From positions 1 to 19,521 of the forward strand of contig DATHVD010000114.1 of NCBI GenBank assembly GCA_035461525.1: a stretch of DNA of 19,521 nt, read 5' to 3'. Source of the DNA: JAIBJN01 sp035461525. Lineage in GTDB: Bacteria > Actinomycetota > Thermoleophilia > Gaiellales > Gaiellaceae. Positions 1 through 6,605 of the stretch are shown in pieces (the stretch's first letter is position 1; every line of letters starts with the position of its first letter). The notes below the pieces were generated by a model. The model was given only the letters and a program-made list of their open reading frames with translations. It searched no databases and was not told where the DNA came from. The position numbers and the translations under genes were made by a program.

Positions 1-1586
1 ACCCGTACCTCGGGGCCTCCCACAGCCCCGATGTCGCCGTGGCGGTGCCGATCTTCGCCGACGGCGAGCTGCTCGGCTTCGCCGCCGTCACGGCGCACCT
101 CCTCGACGTGGGCGGCTCGTTCCCCGGGATCAACGCCGACGCCTTCGACGTCTACGCCGAGGCGAAGCTCTACAACGGGCTCCGCTGGTACGAGGCCGGC
201 GAGCTGAACGAGGACCTCGACCGGATGATCTTCGACAACGTCCGGACGGAGACGATGAACCGGGGCGACATGAATGCGATGCTCGCCGCTTGCCAGCTCG
301 GCAAGGAGCGCTTCCTCCGGCTCGTCTCCCGCTACGGCGCAGACGTCGTCATGAGCGCCGCCTACGACTGGATGGACTACTCCGAGCGCATGCTGCGGCA
401 GGAGATCGCGAAGATCCCGGACGGGGAGTACAAGGCGCCGACCGGCTGGCTCGACGACGACGCCCGCAACCGCGGCGTCCGGCTGCGGGTGGAGACGAAG
501 GTGGTCGTCGAGGGCGACTCGATCACGATCGACCTGACCGGCTCGAACCCGGAGGTGCCGACCGGCTTCAACGTCCCCTTCGAGGGCTCGCTGCTCGTCG
601 GGGCCTACTACGCCGTGCGCACGATCCTCCTCGACGAGGTCCTCTTCCCCGAGCACGTGCCGCAGAACGACGGCGTCTTCCGGCCGGTGTCGGTGATCGC
701 CCCGAAGGGGACGATCTTTAACCCCAACTTCCCGCGGGCCTGCTTCTCCCGCTTCACGCAGGTCCAGCGGGTCGTGGACAACACGATCCTCGCCCTGAGC
801 GACGCCCTGCCCGAGCAGACGACGGCGGGGAACTCGGCCGGCATCCACTTCTGCGCCTACTCGGGCTTCGACGAGAAGCAGGGCGAGTACTGGCTCTACC
901 TCGAGGTGAACGAGGGGGCCTACGGCGGTCGCCACGGCAAGGACGCGATGGACTCCGTGGACAACCTGATGGCGAACACGCGGAACAACCCGATCGAGGA
1001 GCTCGACCTCCGCTTCCCCGTGCGCTGCGACCAGTACGAGCTCCGGCCCGAGCCCGCCGCGCCGGGCAAGTGGCGGGGCGGCATCGGGATCATCCGGCGC
1101 AACCGCTACCTCGTGCCGGGCGTGTACTCCTGCGAAGGCGACCGCCAGACCGACGCGCCGCGCGGCGTCTTCGGCGGCTGGGACGGGCTCGTCGCCTCCT
1201 GCCGCAAGAACGCCGACCGCTCCGACGAGGAGTACCTCGAGGCGAAGGTCACCGGCGTCCCGTTCGAGGCCGGCGACTTCATCGAGCTCGTCGAGCCCAA
1301 CGCTGCCGGCTACGGCGACCCGCTCGAGCGCGACCCGGCGCTTGTGCGCGAGGACGTCCTCGACGACTTCACCAGCCTCGAGCTGGCGCGCAACGCCTAC
1401 GGCGTCGTCTTCTCCGACGAGCAGTCCCTCGAGATCGACGAGGAGGCCACGGAGCGGCTGCGCGAGGAGCTGCGCGGCGCGCGCGACGGCAACGGCAGCC
1501 TCACGCGCTACTTCGAGGAGCACGTCCAGGAGCGGAGGACCAACCCCGTCAGCGCCGCCGGAGATCGGGAGTTCGGAAAGGCGTAG
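1..1586 (+). CDS. Hydantoinase B/oxoprolinase family subunit, 5'-truncated by the window edge
   Basis: The reading frame is open from base 3, giving 527 visible residues ending at the TAG at 1584-1586; the true start lies upstream. The first residues, YLGASHSPDVAVAVPIF, correspond to the family's conserved N-terminal segment (consensus like GGTHLPDVTV.PVF), so roughly 80-100 residues are probably missing. Other family blocks are the LDVGGSFPG segment, the central GFNVPFEGS and FPRACFSRFTQVQ segments, a GGRHGKDAMDSVDNLMANTR block, and the C-terminal KWRGGIGIIRR...EGDR...P.GVFGG region. HyuB subunits work with HyuA in ATP-dependent cleavage of cyclic imides such as hydantoins or 5-oxoproline; they are cytoplasmic. 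The HyuA partner would be expected just upstream, outside the window. The following regulator gene begins next to or overlapping the stop. Family assignment is firm; substrate is unknown. Confidence 0.93.
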   Translation, partial: PYLGASHSPDVAVAVPIFADGELLGFAAVTAHLLDVGGSFPGINADAFDVYAEAKLYNGLRWYEAGELNEDLDRMIFDNVRTETMNRGDMNAMLAACQLGKERFLRLVSRYGADVVMSAAYDWMDYSERMLRQEIAKIPDGEYKAPTGWLDDDARNRGVRLRVETKVVVEGDSITIDLTGSNPEVPTGFNVPFEGSLLVGAYYAVRTILLDEVLFPEHVPQNDGVFRPVSVIAPKGTIFNPNFPRACFSRFTQVQRVVDNTILALSDALPEQTTAGNSAGIHFCAYSGFDEKQGEYWLYLEVNEGAYGGRHGKDAMDSVDNLMANTRNNPIEELDLRFPVRCDQYELRPEPAAPGKWRGGIGIIRRNRYLVPGVYSCEGDRQTDAPRGVFGGWDGLVASCRKNADRSDEEYLEAKVTGVPFEAGDFIELVEPNAAGYGDPLERDPALVREDVLDDFTSLELARNAYGVVFSDEQSLEIDEEATERLREELRGARDGNGSLTRYFEEHVQERRTNPVSAAGDREFGKA

Positions 1587-1633
1587 TGGCCCGCGAGCGG
1601 AAGATCCGCCCCGTTCCGCCCGAGGGCGAGATC

Positions 1634-2365
1634 ATGCCCGTCCGCCGGGTCCGGAAGGCCTACGAGCAGGTGAACGACCAGCTCCGGGAGCTGATCGTCT
1701 CCGGCGAGCTCGCCCCCGGCGAGCGGCTGCCCAACGAGGCCGTGCTCGCCCGGGAGTTCGGCGTCTCGCGGGCGACCGTGCGCGAGGCGCTGCGGATCCT
1801 CACGGCGCAGAACCTCATCCGGACGACGAAGGGCGCCGGCGGGGGCAGCTACGTGACGCTGCCGACCGTCGACCACATCTCGGAGTTCCTGCGCGGGAAC
1901 CTCAACCTCCTCTCCGAGTCGGAGCACGTCTCGCTGGAGGAGTTCCTCGAGCTGCGCGAGCTGATCGAGGTGCCCGCCGCCCGCCTGGCGGCGAGCCGCT
2001 CCAGCGGTGCGGACCTCGAGCGCCTCCGCGACTCGATCCCGGAGCGTCCGCTCGGCATGACGACGCAGGAGCAGTTCGCCTACAACAAGGGCTTCCACAC
2101 CGTGATCGTGGAGGCGTGCGGCAACACGCTCCTCTACATCGCCGCCCAGCCCGTGTTCACCGTCCTGCAGACGCACCTCGCCCGCTCGTCGCTCGGCCGG
2201 GGCTTCCACCGCTCGATCAACGAGCACCACCGGGGGATCCTCGACGCGATCCAGCAGGGCGACGCCGACGGCGCCGCCGAGCAGATGCACGCGCACCTCG
2301 AGTACCTGCGCCCCGCCTACGAGCGGGCCTGGCGGCACGCGGTCTCGATGCGCCGGCGCGCGTGA
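1634..2365 (+). CDS. GntR-family transcriptional regulator, FadR/FCD subfamily
   Basis: A 243-aa protein. Residues about 5-70 form a GntR winged helix (YEQVNDQLRELIVSGELAPG, then LPNEAVLAREFGVSRATVREALRIL). The rest is an all-helical FCD ligand-binding domain with the usual pattern LEEFLELRELIEVPAARLAA, FHTVIVEACGN and INEHHRGILDAIQQGD.DGA; its His residues normally bind a metal that contacts a carboxylate effector. I chose the ATG at 1634, preceded by the purine-rich GAGGGCGAG at 1622-1630. A GTG at 1586 overlapping the upstream stop would add 16 residues and cannot be excluded. The stop overlaps the start of the CoA-transferase gene by 4 bp (GTGA). It probably controls this hydantoinase/CoA-transferase/SDR unit in response to a pathway acid or CoA ester; that is inference. 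Confidence 0.93.
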   Translation: MPVRRVRKAYEQVNDQLRELIVSGELAPGERLPNEAVLAREFGVSRATVREALRILTAQNLIRTTKGAGGGSYVTLPTVDHISEFLRGNLNLLSESEHVSLEEFLELRELIEVPAARLAASRSSGADLERLRDSIPERPLGMTTQEQFAYNKGFHTVIVEACGNTLLYIAAQPVFTVLQTHLARSSLGRGFHRSINEHHRGILDAIQQGDADGAAEQMHAHLEYLRPAYERAWRHAVSMRRRA

Positions 2366-3570
2366 GCCTCCCGCTCGCCGACGTCCGCGTGCTCGCCGTC
2401 GAGCAGTACGGCGCGGGCCCCTGGGGAACCCTCCAGCTCGCCGACCTCGGCGCCGAGGTGATCAAGGTCGAGGACCCGTCCTCGCGCGGGGACGTCGGCC
2501 GCTACGTCCCGCCGTACCAGGAGGGTGAGGACTCCCTCTTCTTCGAGACCTTCAACCGGAACAAGAAGAGCATCTCGCTCGACCTTCGGCACCCCGACGC
2601 GCGTCCGGTCCTCGAGGACCTCGTCCGGGCGGTGGACGCCGTCTACTCGAACCTCCGCGGCGACCACCCCCGGCGTCTCCGGATCACGTACGACGACCTG
2701 AAGGACGTCAACCCGCGCGTGGTCTGCTGCTCCCTCTCCGGCTTCGGGATGACCGGCCCGCGGGCCGGGGAGGGCGGCTACGACTACATGATGCAGGGGC
2801 TCGCGGGCTGGATGAGCCTCACCGGGGAGCCGGACGGGCCACCGACGAAGAGCGGGCTCTCGCTCGTCGACCTCTCGGGCGGCTACGTCTCCGCGCTCGC
2901 GCTCATGGCGGGCCTCTGGCAGGCGAAGCGGGACGGCGTCGGCTGCGACTGCGACATCTCCCTCTTCGAGACTGCCCTGCACGAGCTCATGTACGTGGGC
3001 ACCTGGGTCGCGTCGCGCGGCTTCGAGCCGCAGCGTCTCCCCGAGTCGGCGCACCCGTCGATCGTCCCCTTCCAGAACCTGCCCACGGCGGACGGGTGGA
3101 TCGTGGTCGCGTGCCCGAAGCAGAAGTTCTGGGAGCTCCTCTGCGAGGCGATCGGCCGCCCCGACCTCCTCGCCGATGGGCGCTTCGCCGATTTCGCCCG
3201 CCGGAACGAGCACCGCGGCGAGCTCGTGCCCGAGCTGCGCCGGACCTTCCGCACGCGGACGACCGCGGAGTGGCTGGAGACGCTCTCGGCGGCCGGCGTC
3301 CCGAACGCGCGCGTCAACGAGGTGGCCGAAGCGCTCGCCGACCCGCAGGTGGCGGCCCGCGTCGGGATCGTCGAGATCGAGCATCCACGGCTCGGAACGG
3401 TGCGCCAGGTGGCGACGCCGCTCCGCGTGGGCGTCGAGGAGAAACCGGCGCGCCGTGCCCCCTTCCGGGGCGAGCACACCGAGCAGGTGCTCGTCGCCCT
3501 CTGCGGCTACACGCCGGAGCGCGTGCGCGAGCTGGCCGAGGCGGGCGTTCTGGGGGACGTGCCCCTGTGA
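2362..3570 (+). CDS. CaiB/BaiF (class III, Frc-like) CoA-transferase
   Basis: A 402-aa protein starting at the GTG at 2362, overlapping the regulator's TGA (GTGA). The N-terminal block VRVLAVEQYGAGPWGTLQLADLGAEVIKVEDP is diagnostic for the CaiB/BaiF family, as are FETFNRNKKSISLDL, GYDYMMQGLAGWMSLTG and the VDLSGG segment that carries the catalytic Asp in formyl-CoA transferase relatives. The C-terminal part (LPTADGWIVVACPKQKFWELLCEAIG, then GVPNARVNEV) is also typical, and the length is normal. Such enzymes move CoA between carboxylic acids through a glutamyl/aspartyl-CoA anhydride mechanism in the cytoplasm. Beside an imide hydrolase and an SDR, it probably activates the acid released by ring opening; the actual acid is unknown. 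Confidence 0.93.
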   Translation: MSLPLADVRVLAVEQYGAGPWGTLQLADLGAEVIKVEDPSSRGDVGRYVPPYQEGEDSLFFETFNRNKKSISLDLRHPDARPVLEDLVRAVDAVYSNLRGDHPRRLRITYDDLKDVNPRVVCCSLSGFGMTGPRAGEGGYDYMMQGLAGWMSLTGEPDGPPTKSGLSLVDLSGGYVSALALMAGLWQAKRDGVGCDCDISLFETALHELMYVGTWVASRGFEPQRLPESAHPSIVPFQNLPTADGWIVVACPKQKFWELLCEAIGRPDLLADGRFADFARRNEHRGELVPELRRTFRTRTTAEWLETLSAAGVPNARVNEVAEALADPQVAARVGIVEIEHPRLGTVRQVATPLRVGVEEKPARRAPFRGEHTEQVLVALCGYTPERVRELAEAGVLGDVPL

Positions 3571-3595
3571 CCGGCGCGGAGGCCGGCCCCTAGCG

Positions 3596-4369
3596 GTGTT
3601 CAGGCTCGACGGGCGGACCGCGCTCGTGACCGGAGCGGCCTCGGGCATCGGGGCGGCGACGGCCGTCGCCCTCGCACGGGCGGGCGCCGACGTCGTGCTG
3701 GGCTGGTTCGCGGGCGACCCTCACGACGTCGAGCCGGTCGTCCAGGACGTGGAGGCTTTGGGGCGCCTCGCCGTCGCCGTCGAGGCAGACGTGCGGACGC
3801 GCGCCGCGGGCGAGCACCTGGTCGGCGCCGCGCTCGAGGCGTGGGGTCGTCTCGACGTCGTCGTCGCCAACGCCGGCATCGCGCGGGACGTGCCTTCGGC
3901 GGAGCTGGACGACGACCGCTGGCGCGAGCTCATGGAGGTCGACCTCCTCGGCGTCTTCCGCTGCTTCCGCGCCGCGCTCGGGCCGATGCGCGAGGCGGGC
4001 TTCGGCCGGCTCCTCGCCGTGAGCTCGATCGCGGGCGCGGTCCAGGGCTGGCCACGGCATGTCCACTACGCGGCCGCGAAGGCCGGCGTCGTCGGGCTCG
4101 TCCGCAGCCTTGCGCTCGAGGTCGCCGCCGACGGAATCACCGTCAACGCCGTCGCGCCCGGCGTCGTCGTCTCCCCGCAGAGCTCCGATCCGGTCAACTC
4201 GCTCGGTCCCGACGGCCTGCGCTCGTTCGCGGAGCGGGTGCCGGTCGGCCGGAACGGCGTCCCGGAGGACGTCGCGGCGCCGCTCGTCTACCTCGCAAGT
4301 GAGGAGGCCTCCTTCCTCACGGGCCAGACGATCGTCGTCGACGGCGGCGCGACCCTGTCGCTCCTCTAG
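3596..4369 (+). CDS. Short-chain dehydrogenase/reductase (classical SDR, FabG-like)
   Basis: A 257-aa protein. The GTG at 3596 gives the standard SDR N-terminus FRLDGRTALVTGAASGIG, with GGAGG at 3578-3582, rather far upstream (13 bp). Visible motifs are TGAASGIG (about residues 12-19, NAD(P) binding), NAG (Asn92), the catalytic Ser144 in AVSSIAG, and Tyr158-X3-Lys162 (YAAAK). The C-terminal LTGQTIVVDGGATLSLL ending is typical. It oxidises a hydroxyl or reduces a ketone with NAD(P); substrate unknown. It follows the CoA-transferase by 25 bp and is probably co-transcribed, suggesting action on a hydroxyacyl or ketoacyl intermediate. Its stop shares a CTAG tetranucleotide with the stop of the facing formamidase gene. 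One of the SDR paralogues common in such genomes, so no specific name is given. Confidence 0.92.
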   Translation: MFRLDGRTALVTGAASGIGAATAVALARAGADVVLGWFAGDPHDVEPVVQDVEALGRLAVAVEADVRTRAAGEHLVGAALEAWGRLDVVVANAGIARDVPSAELDDDRWRELMEVDLLGVFRCFRAALGPMREAGFGRLLAVSSIAGAVQGWPRHVHYAAAKAGVVGLVRSLALEVAADGITVNAVAPGVVVSPQSSDPVNSLGPDGLRSFAERVPVGRNGVPEDVAAPLVYLASEEASFLTGQTIVVDGGATLSLL

Positions 4370-5457
4370 GGCCCGCGCCCGGCTCGGCGCTCGAAGACGT
4401 CGAGCGGGAGCAGCGCCGAGACGAGCGCGTTGGGGACGTCGACGACCTCGGAGAGCCGCAGGTCGACGGCCACGCTCGCGAGGACGTAGGCCTGCTCGCG
4501 GCCGAGCCCGCGCGCGTCCGTGAGGTAACCGATCATCTCGAGGAGCGCGCGCCGGGCCGCGAGGCCGACGTCCAGGGCTTCGTTCGCGCCGTCGTCGCGC
4601 AACGGGATCCCGGTCGTGGCGAAGACGCGCCGGCCGGGGCGGGCCGGCGTTTCGTAGACCGGGAATCGAGGCACCCAGGCCGGCTGCTTCTCGAGCCCGA
4701 GGCGGACGGTGACGGCGCCGGCGACCTCGATCCCCGTCCCGCAGACCTCACCCTCGCCCTGCGCGAAGTGGAGGTCTCCGATCGAGAAGAGCGCGCCGGG
4801 CACCTGCACGGGAAGCAGGAGCCGGCTCCCGGCGCCGAGCTGGGGGACGTCCAGGTTCCCGCCGGACTCGCGCGGCGGGATCGTCCGCAGCCCGCCGGCC
4901 GCCGACGCCGGGACGGCCGTCTCCGGGGAGTCGTCGGCCACGGGCCCGCCGCGTGCCCTGAGCGCCCTCTCCCGGGCGCGGACGCGCTCGACGAACGCGG
5001 GCGAGGGGGCGACCCCGACCACACCGGCGAACGGCGCGGCGGGCACGGCGACGCCGGGGAGCGCCTCGGAGCGGGCGAGCCCGCCGGCGATCTCCCAGAC
5101 GGCGACGTAGGGGTCGGGGAAGAGGTCGGCCAGGAAGCCGAAGCCCGGGACGATCGCGGTGACGCCCACGTCGGCCGTCTCGTATCCGAGGAGGTCGACG
5201 ACGAGGAGGTCGCCTGGCTCGGCGCCCTCGACCGCGACCGGGCCGGTGAGCGGGTGGCCGCGTCCCAGCGAGAGCCGGACGACGTCGTCGGAGCCGCTGC
5301 CCCGGCCGAGCTGGCCGTCGAGGCCGTCGCGTGTCTCGAGCGTGAGCTCCGTCCCGGGCGCGACGGAGGCGATCGGGTCCAGGTCGGGCGACCAGCGGTT
5401 GTGCCCCGTGCCGGGCTCCTCGTGCAGCGGCCGCGACGCGTCGACGGGAATCCTCAT
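4366..5457 (-). CDS. Acetamidase/formamidase family protein (FmdA-like)
   Basis: A 363-aa protein read from the ATG at 5457-5455. It carries the FmdA/AmdA signatures: GHNRWSPDLDPIASVAPG near the N-terminus, ETRDGLDGQL, GHPLTGPVAVEGAEPGDLLV, VPGFGFL, and GDLHFAQGEGEVCGTGIEVAG in the centre. The family hydrolyses formamide or other short amides to ammonia plus acid in the cytoplasm. It is somewhat shorter than the classic roughly 400-aa Methylophilus formamidase. The ATG overlaps the stop of the GAF gene (ATGA), so the two are translationally coupled. It is the last gene of the minus-strand unit that, before the 901-bp insertion, appears to have started with the FmdB-type gene at 9325. Formamide is plausible given FmdB, but the substrate is not shown. 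Confidence 0.92.
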   Translation of the reverse strand: MRIPVDASRPLHEEPGTGHNRWSPDLDPIASVAPGTELTLETRDGLDGQLGRGSGSDDVVRLSLGRGHPLTGPVAVEGAEPGDLLVVDLLGYETADVGVTAIVPGFGFLADLFPDPYVAVWEIAGGLARSEALPGVAVPAAPFAGVVGVAPSPAFVERVRARERALRARGGPVADDSPETAVPASAAGGLRTIPPRESGGNLDVPQLGAGSRLLLPVQVPGALFSIGDLHFAQGEGEVCGTGIEVAGAVTVRLGLEKQPAWVPRFPVYETPARPGRRVFATTGIPLRDDGANEALDVGLAARRALLEMIGYLTDARGLGREQAYVLASVAVDLRLSEVVDVPNALVSALLPLDVFERRAGRGP

Positions 5458-5921
5458 CCTTCTGCCTCCCTCTCGAGGGCCGCGCGGACGCGCTCCGCCG
5501 CGGTGGCCGCGAGCCCGATCTCGCCGGTCGTCCAGAAGCGCGGGCGCCCGAGCTGGTGGAGGGAGACGATCGCGGCGAGCCGCCCGCCGGCGTGGACGGG
5601 CGTCACGATCTGCGCGCCGAGGCCGCCGTAGGCGTCGAGCATCTGCTGGAAGGCGGGGTCGGCGTAGGCCGAGCGGCAGTCGTCCTGCACGACCTGGCGG
5701 CCGGTCCCGGCGAGCTCCCGGACGACCGGCTGCGACCGTAGGTCGACGCTCCGCTCGCCGCGCAGCGAGCCCGCGCCGGGGGCGAGCGCCTCCTCCGTGA
5801 CGGGGAAGAACTCGTCTCCCGGAACGTCCCGGCGGATCGTGCAGCGGCTGGCGCCCGTCGCGCACAGGAGGTCGTCCGCGATCTCCTGGAGGGCATTGCC
5901 GACGTGGTCTCGGGACGCCAC
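5454..5921 (-). CDS. Small GAF-domain protein
   Basis: A 155-aa protein with a GTG start at 5921-5919 and a stop overlapping the formamidase ATG. The whole chain reads as one GAF domain: an amphipathic first helix (NALQEIADDLLCATGASRCTI), a variable middle, a strand-turn segment GLGAQIVTPVHAGGRLAAIVSLHQ typical of the last GAF strands, and a closing helix (GLAATAAERVRAALEREAEG). No output domain (HTH, kinase, cyclase) or transmembrane segment is present. GAF domains bind small ligands or sense redox state. Coupling to an amidase suggests a sensor or an allosteric partner, but this is inference. The start lies 9 bp from the left 24-bp repeat, so it formerly followed the OCD-family stop directly. 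No strong Shine-Dalgarno is visible before the GTG. Confidence 0.8.
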   Translation of the reverse strand: MASRDHVGNALQEIADDLLCATGASRCTIRRDVPGDEFFPVTEEALAPGAGSLRGERSVDLRSQPVVRELAGTGRQVVQDDCRSAYADPAFQQMLDAYGGLGAQIVTPVHAGGRLAAIVSLHQLGRPRFWTTGEIGLAATAAERVRAALEREAEG

Positions 5922-5930
5922 AGGCCCGTG

Positions 5931-5954
5931 CTAGGTCGAGATCATCTTCTTCTC
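5931..5954 (-). repeat. Left direct repeat (possible att site); duplicated 3' end of the OCD-family gene
   Basis: On the minus strand this encodes EKKMIST followed by TAG, the same C-terminus and stop as the OCD-family gene at 6832-6855. 23 of 24 bases match; the difference at 5937 versus 6838 is synonymous (Ser). Homology ends sharply at 5955, where the upstream codons no longer resemble the OCD family. Confidence 0.7.
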
Positions 5955-6066
5955 ACCGGAACCGCATCGTTGCACGGCTCGGCGCCGTCCTTCTAGGGGC
6001 AGACTGATCCTCGCCCGCGCTAAGGGCACCCGATCGTCGTGCAAGAACCAGGGGGTTCGAGCGTCA

Positions 6067-6160
6067 TTGGAGGTGCGGAGCCGAGCCGACACCGAGCTGC
6101 TTGGGGGGAGAACAGACTCGGCGCCCTTGCGGCCAAGGTGGCTCGGCTCCGCACCGCCAA
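6067..6160. repeat. Long inverted repeat with two nested hairpins (structured DNA or RNA)
   Basis: Arms 6067-6087 and 6140-6160 are complementary at 20 of 21 positions (only 6071/6156 mismatched); the inner 16 bp (6072-6087 with 6140-6155) are perfect. The 52-nt centre can form a 5-bp stem 6092-6096/6117-6121 and a 5-bp stem 6125-6129/6134-6138 with a 4-nt loop, giving a three-way junction. It lies inside the inserted block, away from any recognised gene. It could be a structured RNA, a replication or recombination palindrome, or ends of a tiny element; none is established. Confidence 0.6.
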
Positions 6161-6246
6161 AGTTACATCTGGCTCGACCGTCTCCTGCGCGGGCATCAAA
6201 CCCGACTTGTTTACGGTCGAAGAGAGTGGGAAGATGGGATGCGCAA

Positions 6247-6331
6247 GCCATGCCATGCCTCTGCGGCGGTTCTCATCGGCTGGTAGCGCCCTCCGCCTGG
6301 TTCGCGGCATGGCGAAGCCATGGAAGGAGGT
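6247..6331 (+). promoter_or_regulatory. Structured leader of the secreted-peptide gene, with mutually exclusive hairpins and a perfect Shine-Dalgarno
   Basis: AAGGAGGT at 6324-6331 is a near-ideal ribosome binding site 6 nt before the ATG at 6338. Immediately before it, 6308-6313 (CATGGC) pairs with 6317-6322 (GCCATG) around a GAA loop. The same 6306-6313 strand can instead pair with GCCATGCC at 6247-6254 or 6252-6259, closing a longer structure with an inner 6265-6269/6293-6297 stem. Competing pairings next to a ribosome binding site suggest switchable translation, unproven. Confidence 0.4.
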
Positions 6332-6337
6332 GAGAGC

Positions 6338-6511
6338 ATGAGGAGAAAGTTCGCCCTCACGCTGCTTGCGATGACGTTCGCTGCAGCTTCGGCGGCCCCG
6401 GCTATGGCCGCCCCGGACTTCGGGCCCGGCAACAGCAGCAAGGGCCCTAACGACGGCGGCGCGAAATGTCATCCGCCCGGACAGACCGTGAACACGCCCG
6501 GCTGCAAGTAG
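6338..6511 (+). CDS. Small secreted two-cysteine peptide precursor, unknown function
   Basis: A 57-aa ORF starting at the ATG at 6338. A longer in-frame reading from 6320 would place the Shine-Dalgarno (6324-6331) inside the gene, so 6338 is preferred. The N-terminus is a classic Sec signal: MRRK, then the hydrophobic run FALTLLAMTFAAASAA, then a signal-peptidase I site after PAMA. The mature part is about 33 residues, rich in Gly, Pro, Asn and Lys, with two Cys spaced C-X11-C near the C-terminus (AKCHPPGQTVNTPGCK), possibly one disulfide. No lipobox, no membrane anchor and no domain I recognise. It is the only intact-looking gene in the 901-bp block, reads opposite to the surrounding operon, and is followed by two hairpins. 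A signal, a bacteriocin-like peptide or a small surface protein are all conceivable. Confidence 0.75.
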   Translation: MRRKFALTLLAMTFAAASAAPAMAAPDFGPGNSSKGPNDGGAKCHPPGQTVNTPGCK

Positions 6512-6521
6512 CAGTCACGTG

Positions 6522-6555
6522 AGCAGGCGTCCCGAAACAAAGGGGGATGCCTGCT
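6522..6555 (+). terminator. Stem-loop just after the secreted-peptide gene
   Basis: 6522-6533 pairs with 6544-6555 over 12 bp (one G-U at 6528/6549) around a 10-nt loop, starting 10 bp after the stop codon. There is no T-run after it, so it is either a U-less terminator of the kind seen in actinobacteria or a 3' stabiliser. Confidence 0.5.
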
Positions 6556-6567
6556 GACGAGTTGTTG

Positions 6568-6598
6568 GTAGGGGGCGGCGGGAGACGCCGCCCCCTAC
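6568..6598. terminator. Strong GC-rich hairpin, second in tandem
   Basis: 6568-6580 and 6586-6598 are perfectly complementary over 13 bp with a GGAGA loop. It stands 12 bp after the first hairpin and just before the primase fragment's stop. No T-tract follows on either strand. It could terminate transcription of the peptide gene on the plus strand and block OCD-operon read-through on the minus strand. Confidence 0.55.
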
Positions 6599-6605
6599 TC
6601 ACGCC

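Noticed and set aside
1342..2361. Long plus-strand frame in the same phase upstream of the CoA-transferase start.
   Set aside because: It is an Arg/Pro/Ala-rich shadow of the HyuB and GntR frames; family homology begins exactly at the GTG at 2362.
2317..3648. 443-aa minus-strand open frame opposite the CoA-transferase.
   Set aside because: Low-complexity composition typical of antisense frames in GC-rich DNA; the plus strand encodes a clear CaiB-family protein.
6050..6066. GGGGGTTCGAGC looks like a tRNA T-arm, suggesting a tRNA attachment site.
   Set aside because: The 3' side of the T-stem does not pair, and no acceptor stem, anticodon arm or D-arm is found around it.
6067..6160. Integron attC site or complete miniature transposon for the long inverted repeat.
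   Set aside because: No GTTRRRY/RYYYAAC boxes at the expected places, no target duplication directly flanking the repeat, and no integron integrase or transposase in the window.
5934..6251. Minus-strand 106-aa frame ending in EKKMIST as a real gene or long OCD pseudogene.
   Set aside because: Only the last eight codons match the OCD family; the rest has no resemblance, so it is an accidental frame running into the repeat.
6191..6300. Pieces resembling the GEMM-I (cyclic di-GMP-I) riboswitch in order: GGGCATCAAACCC, GATGCGCAAGCC, GGTAGC.
   Set aside because: The invariant CGCAAAGCC core is not intact, no GNRA-capped helix lies between the first two pieces, and the closing GGTAGC...GCTACC-type stem is missing. 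A covariance-model search with RF01051 would settle it.
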